DNA from: Rhyacophila brunnea | Taxonomy: Eukaryota; Arthropoda; Insecta; Trichoptera; Rhyacophilidae | DNA length: 64,000 nucleotides | NCBI GenBank assembly: GCA_022495005.1 | Contig: JAGYXB010000825.1 | Span: 682,001 to 746,000 of the forward strand | Reading direction: 5' to 3' | In this document: in pieces, positions 1 through 10,299 of the stretch | How the letters are laid out: each line of letters opens with the position of its first letter | How positions within the stretch are numbered: the stretch's first letter is position 1 | Made by a program: the position numbers and the translations under genes | Notes under the pieces: model-generated | Database searches by the model: none | What the model was told of the DNA's origin: nothing | Seen by the model: the letters and a program-made list of their open reading frames with translations, nothing else

Positions 1-24
1 ATATAGTCATATTTCAGTACATAA

Positions 25-384
25 ATGTGCAGTGGTGTTAAAATTTTTTACATTTATTAATTTTTAAACGCATTTATAAAACAATAAGTAAATTTTATGT
101 TAAGATTATTATAATGAAATATTTACGATAAAAAATTATATTGATAATCTCCGTGATCCCAAATTTGACAAGAATTAGGCATTTTATTATTCAAAAAATA
201 GGCAAGATTAACACATTTGAAGATAATTCTAAAGATAATAATTATAAGCTATGTCTTTGACCATTCAAGTGTGATAAACATCCGACGAATAATGATTGTT
301 TTATAATAATTATTAAACTAAGAAGAAGGTAGTATTTTTTTGAAATACGCCATTTCTTTTGGCATTTCCAAGTGGTTAAGCTAC
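25..384 (+). repeat. Left arm of a 2.1-kb inverted repeat
   Basis: This stretch returns as its reverse complement at about 1839-2172, with only scattered substitutions and small indels. Shared landmarks include the GGTGTTAA block near 35 (TTAACACC near 2157), the run AATTAGGCATTTTATTATTC, and the segment around 350-380 that reads as a complement near 1839-1885. No coding potential is visible. Bases 1-29 are an inverted copy of the start of the unit found at 394 and 2172, so the structure continues beyond the left edge of the window. It may be a rearranged DNA transposon or a foldback element. I do not recognise the family. Confidence 0.85.
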
Positions 385-393
385 TGTACACTG

Positions 394-613
394 CACATGG
401 ATGTATTGAAATATAACTATATTCTTAAACGATCGAGAGGTTTAAGAGAATACTATTTTATGTAATAAAAGTCATCAAATGTTTAAAATAAATATAAAAG
501 ATAACAAGGCTTCAAAATTATATAAATAAATTATCTACAACGTTTAAGGAATGTCCAGGATCATACTTTGAAAATACCATAAAAGCTCCATTTTGACTTA
601 CGTGGAGCACATG
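394..613 (+). repeat. Direct repeat unit R, copy 1
   Basis: About 220 bp that recurs in the same orientation at 2172-2405. It begins ACATGGATGTATTGAAATAT and ends with a motif close to CTCCATTTTGAC followed by GGAGCACATG. The second copy ends GCAGAGCATGT, so the ends (ACATG and CATGT) are weakly inverted, as in a small TIR element. A fragment of the same terminus appears inverted at about 1712-1755. Unit R directly adjoins each arm of the large inverted repeat. No protein is encoded. Confidence 0.8.
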
Positions 614-1838
614 GGCCGTTAAACTATGGTATCGATACTTATTAAGTTATTATTATTCTAACATAATCTTCAGTAGATAAGTTTAAAGAAATAATTTATT
701 GTATATTATGTCCGTCGGCAAAATCGAACACCCTTTAATATTTTCGGAGAATTTTATTATCGAGTGCTCCGGTTCTTAAAAAAAATTCGAGAGCTGTATA
801 TATGTATATTTTTTTCATTGTCGAGTTGAGATAATAATAATTATTAATAATATAGTAGTGCATTTCTCTATGGATTTGATTAATTAAACGATAAATAAAT
901 TATTGTATTGCCTGACCAATCATTTGAATAAGTTCGAAAAATTTCCACGAATAATGACCGTCCGTTTAGGGACAAATAGCTTTTTAATCTTATTAGCATG
1001 ATAATAAGAAGAAATGGAAGTAGGCATGAGACACGAGTCGTGATCAATGTTTAATGTTACACCAGCTCAGGCGAGGGCTAATGATAGAATGATTAATTGA
1101 TTTGAAAAAACGTTTACGTATTTGGGTCACGTTGTCTAACGATAATTAAAATCAATCACGTTGTTTCGGCCGGTTCTTAGAAAATTGCATGGATCTCACC
1201 AATTGAATGTCGTCGACGTAATTATGGTATACGTACCTACCGATTTATTTTTTATTAAATGATGAAGACCTTTGCAGGATATGTCTATTATCTGAGAAAA
1301 AAATCAATTAGATCTTGAAGGAAATCATCTATTACGGAGCAGGGATGTTCGATTAAAAAAAGATCGACTCGATTTAGGTAAATAATAAACATCTAAAGAA
1401 AAATATCGATTTTCTTATAGTTAATCGTGGGTTAATGCTAAAAGTCTTCAAATCATGTTATGTAGTAATTGAAATTTGACGTTTGACATGCTCTCTAAAA
1501 TCAGGCATAATGCTAATTTTGTGTGCTTTATCTGCATGTTCTATATAAATCCCATGATCTTGATTTTTTTTCAAGCATACGTATACACATAATTCATATA
1601 TACGTATACACATATACCTAGACACATAATTCGTTATTAACTCTAAATACCTAAATTATCGACTTACCAACTTTTGACATCATGTAAATTACGAGTATTT
1701 TTATTATTAAGGCCCACAAGCTCAGCGTAGGTCAAAATGGAGCTTTTATGGTATTTATATGTTCAAACATGCACGTTACCATGATCTTACTCCCTACTTC
1801 ATTTATCGTTTGTCAATTTATGGCTACGGCCGTATGTT
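614..1838. other. Interior of the inverted-repeat composite
   Basis: The interior between the arms is AT-rich and shows no open frame of note. The only recognisable part is at about 1712-1755, an inverted fragment of the end of unit R. The lengths would fit a non-autonomous element that lost its coding region, but nothing positively identifies one. Confidence 0.5.
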
Positions 1839-2172
1839 GTAGCTTAGCCACTGGGAAATGCCAATAGAAATGGCGTATTTAAAAAAATACTACCTTATTC
1901 TTAGGTATTATAAAGCAAACATTATTCGTAAGATGTTTATCACATTTGAATGGTAAAAGACATAGCTTATAATCAGTATCTTTAAATGTGTAAATCTTGC
2001 CCATTTTTTGAATAATAAAATGCCTAATTCTTGTCAAATTTGGGATCACAGATTATCAATATAATTTTTTATTGTAAATATTTCACTATAATAATGTTGA
2101 AATAAATTTTACTAATGGTTTTATAAATGCTTTTAAAAATTAATAAATATAAAAAATCTTAACACCACTTTA
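1839..2172 (-). repeat. Right arm of the 2.1-kb inverted repeat
   Basis: Reverse complement of about 25-384. The arm starts GTAGCTTAGCCACTGGGAAA (complement of the block ending near 384) and ends TTAACACCACTTTACATG, immediately before unit R copy 2. Differences from the left arm are mostly single substitutions and short indels, so the two arms probably share a fairly recent origin or have undergone gene conversion. Confidence 0.85.
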
Positions 2173-2405
2173 CATGGATGTACTGAAATATGACTATATT
2201 TTAAAACATTAGAGCGAGAGGTTTAAAAGAATACTATTTTATGTCATAAAAATACTTTATGCGGTCATCCAATGTTTAAAATAAATATAAAAGATAATAA
2301 GGCTTCAAAATTATGTAAATAGATTATCTACAACGTTTAAGAAATGTCCAGGATAATGCTTTGAAAATAGCGTAAAAGCTCCATTTTGACGTACGCAGAG
2401 CATGT
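2172..2405 (+). repeat. Direct repeat unit R, copy 2
   Basis: Second copy of the unit at 394-613, in the same orientation, with about 15 bp of extra sequence near 2250-2265. It ends GTACGCAGAGCATGT followed by a run of C. It carries no coding sequence. Confidence 0.8.
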
Positions 2406-2619
2406 CCCCCCTTAAGTACCTAATAAAAATCTAAAGAAAACTATTATAGATAATATTACATAACCATATAACATGTTTTTAATGTTAAATCAGCTATTAT
2501 GTAAACGAAAAAAATCTTACGCATTAAAAATAAGTACTGATTTCGATTTTTTTTTTGAGTAAAATAAATACATTATTAATTTTTGAATACATGATTTATA
2601 AAGTAGGTCAGCTAGAAAC

Positions 2620-3170
2620 CTGTGGCGAAGGGTGGAGGTAGGCTGTTAAGATCCGCTATAAATAGTGCACATTAAACTCTGTTAGTCACACGTATTTGAT
2701 TTTATTGAACTAAGACTACAATTTACAGCTGATGTTATTTTTTAGTTTTTCAAATTCAAAGCCTGCCTAAACCCAAAATTTTCCACACTTTTTCATTCAT
2801 ACTTATTTGTTTTCGTTGGATTAATAATACATATTACACATATTGTTGGTTATTTTTTTTTAAATTCATTAAACTCTACCTAAACCAAACTATAATAGAT
2901 AAATAATATTATTCTACTTATAAAATATCCAAAGTTATGTATGATTATATTGCATGTTTTTAGATATTTTATAGATAGACGAGTATTTTTTGACTATTAT
3001 CTATTATGGCTTGGTTTTCGCAGGATTTAATTGAATTTTAAGAACTAATTAACACCATCAGCTGTAAATTGTAGTCTTAGTTCAATAAAAACAAATACGT
3101 ATGACTGACAAAGTTTAGTTTGCACTATTTATGCCGGATCTACATAGCCTACTTCCACCTTTTGCCACTG
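2620..3170. mobile_element. MITE family CAGTGGCG, copy 1
   Basis: A 551-bp element bounded by inverted ends CTGTGGCGAAGGGTGGAGG and its complement ending TTTTGCCACTG. The family has four other copies here (15425, 42047, 45902, 47334). Just inside each end lies a 'TAAATAGTGCAC / TGCACTATTTA' pair, and the interior is a long imperfect palindrome, so the whole unit can fold back. Ends starting CAGTGGCG resemble those of hAT elements, which duplicate 8 bp. No clear duplication flanks this copy. It has no transposase and must be non-autonomous. Confidence 0.88.
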
Positions 3171-3406
3171 GTTCACCCATACCAAAGTTTCGATACCGCA
3201 TCTCTCTATTTCAGGCCACTGGTTTCAAAATTGGTATCTTCCATTTATTTTCTCCTTTTTCTTGTTTTTGTTCTCTAAGTACTTTTAAATCGTATGTAGG
3301 TAGAATATATTATCAGACTATTAGATCTAGCTCGAATTTTTGTGAAATATTATTTGGTCAGCACCACATCTTTCAACAAACTTTAAACATGATTTTTTCA
3401 TCAATT

Positions 3407-3793
3407 GAAGCGCTTAGTTTTAAAAGCCCTTAAAACGGTTTTTGAATTTTTTTGAGTTAGATAGGTATGTATTTAGATGGATATTTTTGTTATCTATATT
3501 ATGGCCAAAGATTGAACTTTATAAAACGAAAAAAACCGTTAATACGTATGATCATAAATTAGGGTAAATTTCAAAACCCGCTAAAATGGATGGGTGTGCT
3601 TTTCAAATACCCCTAAAATGCAAAGCCAAAATACTCTATAGAATGTAACGAATTAAAAAATAAATACATAAAGTTCACAGATTTAATAGATATGATTTTT
3701 TCTCATTTTTCTCAAAACTATCTAAAATAGTTTTTCTCATTTTTCTCAGAACTACCTAAAACCGTTTTAGGGGCTTTTGAAACTAGACACTTC
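3407..3793. mobile_element. MITE family GAAGCGCCTAG, copy 1
   Basis: A 387-bp element with long inverted ends (GAAGCGCTTAGTTTTAAAAG left; complement of GAAGTGTCTAGTTTCAAAAG right), each followed by a CCC(T)TAAAACGGTTTT block. It is flanked on both sides by AATT. The second copy at 20877 is flanked by ATGT on both sides, which together suggest a 4-bp target duplication. It has no coding capacity. Confidence 0.85.
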
Positions 3794-3797
3794 AATT

Positions 3798-4560
3798 TTT
3801 GATTATTATCTGTTTGCAAAAAAATACATAATATTATATAGGTACTATTTGCAGTAAAAATGCGTTTGACGATTTAAGCTAACTAAATGGAGCTAAATTA
3901 ACAACTCTGCATGCTGTTTATTGCCAAGTTAAACCAGATGATTATGCATCGTGCTCTATGACTGATAAATTTATGGTGTTGTGAAAATTTGGCACCCCTG
4001 GTTATTATAAAAAAACAGTAATTTTACGCGCGGTATAATTAAGTCGAAAATATGCTTATTATCAATACAGAAATCTATTTCTGACACGAAAACAATAATA
4101 GATATCAAATAATTGAGTCTAACTTTAACCATTGAACCTACTTCATCAATCAAATCCTAAACTGGCTGCAGTATAAAGACTATCAATCACGCGTTATGCG
4201 ATCGTGCAATTACACAAATCATTAAGCCTCTACTATTACAAAGTAATGTGTATCATTCGCGTTTCGCATGGCGATGTGAAATGCTAGCGTTTCGAAATAA
4301 ACATTGCCCCTGTAAGCTCCCGTGGATACGCTTATGGATTATTATCACAAAGCATGGTGGTCTGTGGATTTTTTTTATAACTAAATGAGGAACTTCGTGA
4401 TATACCAAGATTTCTTTATTAGGAGTTTTCAACTTGCTATCGACTAACGTAGATATGCGTCACAGCGTGTTCCTTTTTAATGGTTATCTTTTCGAAAATG
4501 GGTATTGTTCTAAATACGGCGGCATGTTTTGTGGATTGATAGCGGTTACCAAATCGGTCA
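3798..4560. other. No recognisable feature
   Basis: AT-rich intergenic-type sequence. A 60-codon frame on the minus strand (3971-4153) has no recognisable motif and is likely chance. No repeat found elsewhere in the window was noticed here. Confidence 0.5.
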
Positions 4561-4794
4561 AACAAAAAATAAAAAAATAAATGGAGTCCACATAATGAAG
4601 TCTGATCGAGACCACAATAGAATTCTTAGATTTCTCTACTTAGCCCGGGCTCACATCTAAAGTAGCCTTGTCTGCCGCATAGTCATAAATCAAATCTTCT
4701 AGGAACGTCGTTTCGATGTTGCATATGAAGACCGCACACATCTACCTAGCGACAGTCGCGCGTAACCTTTCGAAAAATATACCTATACATTTGG

Positions 4795-5052
4795 ATGCGG
4801 CGACCGGCGAGCCGGTATAGGAATGACCAATTCGTGGGTGTGTGTATGCATTCTGGCGTCTTCATTAATTACAATTCGTCTACACCAGTAAATATTAATT
4901 TTCATGTTTCCATCAATATCACTCGTAGCAGTCGTAGCTCTGCGGTCTTCATGATACCCCGTCGCAGGACGGATGTGATGTTTCATGATGCTGTGTATCG
5001 TGCGATTAACTTGCCCGATGGCACCATAAAGGTTGTTTTTTTAACTATATAA
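4795..5052 (+). CDS. Unidentified 85-codon open frame, possibly a gene or element 3' end
   Basis: The frame is less AT-rich than its surroundings and has a protein-like composition, with alternating Asn/Ile/Val residues in the middle and an Arg-rich IPRRRTDV segment near residue 60. It ends with a TAA. About 200 bp downstream lie AATAAA-type hexamers followed by A-rich sequence (near 5240-5260), as expected for the 3' end of a transcript or retrocopy. I do not recognise the family. The 5' boundary is unknown, because the ATG is simply the first in frame. It could equally be a chance frame in a higher-GC patch. Confidence 0.25.
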   Translation: MRRPASRYRNDQFVGVCMHSGVFINYNSSTPVNINFHVSINITRSSRSSAVFMIPRRRTDVMFHDAVYRAINLPDGTIKVVFLTI

Positions 5053-5395
5053 TATTCGTTGATGTGTTAAATAGTTTAAAATTGTAATGTTTTTTATCAT
5101 TTTACTGTACTATTTACAATTTACTTTCTCTTCCACTTTATTGTTATTTGTTAATTTGTAATTAAATCATTTTTTATATTTTGTATATATTATGTATTAT
5201 GGGAAATCTGTCAATCTCTGTTATGCCACAATACTTTTTTTTAATAAAAAAATAAAGAAATATCGATAAATCCACATACCAGTTTAATAAGATGAAAATG
5301 CGACCAAGCTTTTTTACCGGATTTGGCTTATTACTTAAAACTCAAAAAACGCAAAGCTCGCAGAGGATCGTCAAGTAATACAAAAATATTAGATG

Positions 5396-6174
5396 TGCAT
5401 TTTGTTCGCATTGAAAATAAGATAAGTATTCTTTAACACCTGTTTTAGTTTATCCCATATTTCTCCACACTCGAGATTTATACCTAGTTACAGCCAGAAG
5501 GTAAACTACTTACCTATCATTACGTTTGTGTTCCCTCTTTACTATAAACGAATCAGCAATGCTAAATGAATTTGAGTTAATGTAATATTATTCGTATCCG
5601 GAAATTTGTACATAAACAGTTCACCGCATGACACTTATTCGTGCGCCGCAGTATGTGAAACATGACTTCGTATAACATTTAATCAAATGACGAGTTTTTC
5701 GTTGAATATTTCACCGTGGAGTATATTTATACGTATGCTACAACATGTGGAGATGTCTTTACAAGGTTAGGTTAGGTTAGGGTTAATCTAATCGGAACAG
5801 TACTATTTGCAAACTATCGCCGCATTTTGTAAGATACGTACAAAATGTATTCCACGGTGAAATTTTCACCGAAGAACTCGTCATTTGATTAAATGTTATA
5901 CGAAGTCATGTTTCACATACTGCGGCGCACGAATAAGTGTCATGCGGTGAACTGTTTATGTACAAATTTCCGGATACGAATAATATTACATTAACTCAAA
6001 TTCATTTGGCATTGCTGATTCGTTTATAGTAAAGAGGGAACACAAAAGTAATGATAGGTAAGTAGTTTACCTTCTGGCTGTAACTAGGTATAAATCTCGA
6101 GTGTGGAGAAATATGGGATAAACTAAAACAGGTGTTAAAGAATACTTATCTTATTTTCAATGCGAACAAATGCA
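5396..6174. mobile_element. Large foldback element with TTAGG core, copy 1
   Basis: Two arms of about 350 bp form a near-perfect hairpin. TGCATTTTGTTCGCATTG at 5396 is mirrored by CAATGCGAACAAATGCA ending at 6174, and blocks around 5430-5700 recur complemented at 5880-6150 with only a few mismatches. The innermost parts of the arms have diverged. Near the centre (5766-5783) sits a short GGTTAGGTTAGGTTAGGG array. A 60-kb relative (60000-60418) has the same order in the opposite orientation. It has no coding region. High arm identity suggests recent formation or ongoing gene conversion. Confidence 0.88.
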
Positions 6175-8042
6175 AAAATGCAAACTGCATACGTACAACT
6201 TACATGTAACCAATAATATTATGGTTCCATGAATAAATAGAACATGAAGAAACAGAACGGTGACAAAACAGAACATGAAAAACACAACATGAAAAAACAA
6301 AACAGTGACAAGACAGAAACAGAAAACAGAATCTTTATATAATGTTGTACGTATACATTTTTAATAATACTTTTCAATACACGTAAAAAATCAAACTATA
6401 TAATTTCTGTATTCCTCATCGCTGGAAAGCCTCAATTAAACGGGACTCAAATCGGTGTTGCCGGCAAGCTATGTATATTTTGACTTAGGTAATCAATCTA
6501 ATATGTTCAAAATGCTTAGGTGACTAGGTATAACGAAATAATGAGTTTAATAATTCTGTGGAGTTGTGGATGATTATCCAAATCAAGCAGTTAAAATTGA
6601 GGTTCTGATGCCGAAATGGTCAACATGCTGTGATTATATATATATTGAATTTTATATATATTTCGTTGATAAAATTAAGTTTCATAAGTATTTAATTAAT
6701 AAATAGATACGACAAAAATGGATGCTGTAATTTTCCCCTGGCTGTTTTGTTTTTTCACTGTTCTGTTTTGTTCGGTTACCAATATTATTAGTCTGATTTC
6801 AACATAGTTTGAATACATATTTAGGGTCTGTCTTCATAGAGTAGGTTTTTTTCTAACGTCTATGGATTTTTTTATTTTTGACATTTGAATAAAAAAACAA
6901 CTCCAGAATGATGTAACATTATAACGACGTGATTACTTTGATATTTTACTTTTAAAATATTATAAAGATTTTTAAAGAATTAAAAAAAAACACATCATTA
7001 ACATAAATGAGTCCTTGATCGGATGAAAACTTAGTAGTAAGTTAATACACCTGTATCGTATAAAAAAAACACTGGAACGTTTTTTAAGCGCCGAATTTCA
7101 AATTTAAAATATAGTTTAATAATTGTATATTTCCGTTCATGCGCGTTGAAGTCATTTATTACGATTGATTGACTTTTGAATAATCCAGTCGTCAAATTTT
7201 GAAACCGACCATCATATTTTTGCACGAAAATAATTATTATTAAAAAATAGAGACGTCTGAGTGTGTATTTAAAAATTGAGATATTTGCAATGTATTTTAA
7301 TTATATTTTTTTCATTAGGTAAGTAGATATTATGTCTTAGATAAGTAGTAATGTGTTTATTAGCAGAACTTTGGATCATATTACTATATTATGAAGTAAG
7401 TATTTTATAATGAGTTGTTTACACTTAAAAATAATATTCAAATGGACAGATAATTATTATGATCTTTTAAATTAAAATCTGAAATAGATGTTACTCAATA
7501 GGATTTATTAATTAATGAGCACATTTAATATAATGTTTTAAATGACTCAATAATCACTGATTATTACTTTCTAAAATAAAGTTTGGCATACCTACCTAGA
7601 ACAAATCATACAAAACCAATCTCGAGTTCCATTATCCGGTGGCTTAACTATGCAGAATTATGAATCATCATAGTGATCATGTGGGACCGTTTTGTTTCTT
7701 TGCCTCTTTCAAGATAAGTTGCTCCATAACTACATTCATAATAATTGTATTGTTTTTTTTTTTAAATATTATTTTTCAATCCCTGGTAAGCAAGATTACT
7801 AATACCAACTATTTTTTTCTAGGTACTTAACTTTTATTTTTCCTTACACTGTATGCAATTTTTAATAACTGTAATAATTGGTTATTCTATAATGCTTCTT
7901 GTACCCGCCTGCTAGTATAGATTATTGCTTAATAATATTATTTTGTATAATATCATTCTAGTAGATATTTTATACTTATATGATTGATTATGTTCGTTGA
8001 CGGAAATAAAAAATATATCAAATTAATATAAATAATAAATAT
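6175..8042. other. Mostly featureless AT-rich stretch with a small A/C-rich repeat
   Basis: At 6230-6340 the words AACATGAA, AAACAGAAC and GTGACAA recur irregularly. A complementary version (CTGTTTTGTTTTTTCACTG and neighbours) lies at about 6740-6785, so the two could pair. At 6180-6200 a short segment matches 60000-60030 inverted, which extends the foldback relationship. The rest contains nothing I can name. The 64-codon minus frame at 7031-7225 has no recognisable motif. Confidence 0.45.
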
Positions 8043-8833
8043 ATAACAACGAATGTGTGAAATTGCGTATTACATGAAATCGGCAAAATTTTGCCTAATT
8101 TATGAAAAATGCAAGCCCATTGTCTTATTCATGAATTAGGCAAATTATCTGCCGAGTGCGTGAATTTGGCAGGGTATGGAATTCTTAAACTGTCAACATA
8201 ACAGTAGAAAAAGTAAATTTAATACGGATGGTTTTATTAGTTATAATTGGACATAATATAATAGTATTAGGTTATGTTAGGTTTTGTAATTCTGAATTCA
8301 ACTGAGTGTCTATTTTGAGGTTAACTAACAACTGTCAACAAACTATCAAATCATACTATCACAAACAAACAATAGACCATTGCCTGAGATCCAAGCACGA
8401 ATCAAATCGCGAAAGTACCTTTTAATAAATTTTTTCCGTTATCATAATATTATTAAAGTTCTATTTTTGGGCATAGTAAATGGATATGAATGTCATTGTA
8501 GTTATTGATTGGTATATTTTTATGTAATCAATGACATTTGACACATTTGGTTAGTTTGATTAGTTGCAAAAACACCACCGGAGCGCCACCACCTATTTTG
8601 ACCAATGCATGAGCATTTGACACATTTGGTTTAGTTGCAAAAATACCACCGGAGCGTAACTATCTAATTTGCCCAATGCATGAACGTGGCAGAAAAATTA
8701 CTGCCGAATTCACGCACTCGACAGATATTTTGCCTAATTCATGAATAAAGCAACAGGCTTGCATTTTTCATGAAATATGCAAAATTTTACCGATTTCATG
8801 TAATACGCAATTTCACACATTCGGCGTAACATA
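8043..8833. mobile_element. 0.8-kb TIR element with ACGCCGAATG-type ends, copy 1
   Basis: About 790 bp. The left end AACGAATGTGTGAAATTGCG and the right end (complement of GTTACGCCGAATGTGTGAAA) are inverted. Inside each end follow blocks built on the palindromic word GCCTAATTCATGAATTAGGC and its variants, separated by tens of bases. The right half holds a tandem pair of about 75 bp (8530-8610 and 8612-8690, each with a GTTGCAAAAA.ACCACCGGAGCG core). A short TTAGGTTATGTTAGG run lies near 8268. The second copy at 40377 has the same internal order, so the tandem pair predates both insertions. No coding region was seen. Confidence 0.88.
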
Positions 8834-8970
8834 ATATATATTATTCTCATTCGTTCTCACTCGATAAATATGTTTAAAAATTGATGACTTATTTTAAGTC
8901 GCAGGTTGTCAGATATAATAGTAAGTGTGTTCTACAGAAATAAATTAAATGTCTAATGACAAATGTGACC

Positions 8971-9207
8971 CTAGATTTCAAAATCAGCCAAGTCCATAAT
9001 AAATGAATAGGAGGAAAAAAGCTTTTTGTTTTCTCAAATACACAGTCACAAGGGTGAAAATTTATATTATTTCGAGTATAGAATATTTAAAATTAATAAT
9101 TTCCACATTTTGATAATGCAGAAATGTTAGAAAGCAGTAGTTCTTTAGCAATTCACAGAACAAGTCAAAAATACCTAAAGGTGGACTTGGCTGATTTTGA
9201 AATGTAG
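8971..9207. mobile_element. 237-bp MITE, CTAGATTTCAAAATCAGCC ends, copy 1
   Basis: Inverted ends CTAGATTTCAAAATCAGCCA and its complement (GGCTGATTTTGAAATGTAG), each continuing into AAGTCCA/TGGACTT. A copy of nearly the same length with clearly similar sequence lies at 45479-45716. No coding sequence, and no secure target duplication was found. Confidence 0.88.
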
Positions 9208-9616
9208 CGACGCAAATGACAAAAGCCACGAGAATATAAATATTTTAATTGATCCAGGTAGTTATAAAAATATATTCAGTACTAACTTTTAGTTTGACAA
9301 TTAAGTTTTGTAAATTAAGTTAATATCTAAAACAATATAATATACACAATGACTATTCACGGAAGTTCAAAGGGCTTATTTTCAAAAACCGATCCGAAGT
9401 CTAAATAATTTAGGTTACATCCTAATAACAAATATGTACACAATATTATTCTATGCAATGATTCGTAACTTCTTAACCTGTTAAAATCACATGAATAATC
9501 CTTACTAAAGATGGATCATTATGTCTCTGTTTAGTAGGATTTCAAAAATATGACTAAAAAACTGCATAATTGCACTAAAAAATACTATTGCAATCGCTAT
9601 AATTACACAAAATTAA
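9208..9616. other. No recognisable feature
   Basis: AT-rich sequence without repeats shared elsewhere in the window and without coding-like frames. Confidence 0.5.
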
Positions 9617-9624
9617 GATAAAAA

Positions 9625-9833
9625 GGTATTGTTCGGTTGTCAGGAATACAGCGGAAAACACATTTTGAAAATACCCGATATACTGGATAATTTGTTAGTT
9701 TGGGTTAATTTAGGTTAGGTTGGGTTAGGTTAGGTTAGGTTAGGTTTGGTTAGATTAAACTAACAAATAATTCAGTTTATCGGCTACTTTCAAAATGCGT
9801 TTGCCGCTGTATTCCTGATAATCGAACAGTACC
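9625..9833. mobile_element. MITE family GGTACTGTTCGG with TTAGG core, copy 1
   Basis: A 209-bp element with inverted ends GGTATTGTTCGGTTGTCAGG and its near-complement ending CGAACAGTACC. It is flanked by an exact 8-bp direct repeat GATAAAAA (9617-9624 and 9834-9841). The centre (about 9705-9755) is an irregular array of TTAGG units. An 8-bp duplication fits hAT, P or Merlin superfamilies; the GG terminus does not decide between them. It is non-autonomous. Its sister at 54659 has its own 8-bp duplication. Confidence 0.93.
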
Positions 9834-9841
9834 GATAAAAA

Positions 9842-10290
9842 CTACGTTTTTCTAAATGCTTACATGTTATATACTATATTTACGTCAGCGGTGTATTACG
9901 TCTCATTCCACAATTAGTGATCTTAAGTAAACATCAAGCAATCGGAAAGAATAATGTGGCAATTATCAACAATCACCACAATGGCCTATTATATTAAATG
10001 AAAGGTATGCAAGCGCATCCTCTTGATATATGATAGTGGAGTCTTTAGTATTCAGGCAGCGTGTGTCCAGCTGTCACCGTGCACGACAAATATCTAGCCT
10101 TCGGTGGCCGCCGAAGCCTTGTAAAAACCGCAGGACAGGAAATTCCTCAGGAGTAGAAAAAATCAACGTGAAACTGCAATGCTTCAATATGGGCAATTAG
10201 CTATTTCTAAGTTTGCAATAAATATCAGAACTATGTGCGTATCTGATTGCCAATGGTAGAGAGCGGTGTTTGTAATTGTATTTATAATTC
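9842..10290. other. Unassigned stretch with one GC-rich hairpin
   Basis: Contains a perfect 6-bp stem CTTCGG/CCGAAG around 10098-10115 in a locally GC-rich patch (10060-10160). No coding or repeat assignment could be made. Confidence 0.4.
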
Positions 10291-10299
10291 TAATGCATT

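Noticed and set aside
2620..3170. Eight-base target duplication for MITE copy 1
   Set aside because: The flanking bases do not match. Only copies 3 and 4 show weak (6 of 8) agreement, so the superfamily stays unproven.
3131..3433. 100-codon open frame
   Set aside because: It starts in the end of one MITE and runs into another. Its translation is low-complexity and matches nothing.
9705..9755. TTAGG array as evidence of a chromosome end
   Set aside because: The array is short, irregular and enclosed by the inverted ends of a mobile element. The other arrays (5766, 40614, 54715, 60198) are also inside elements.
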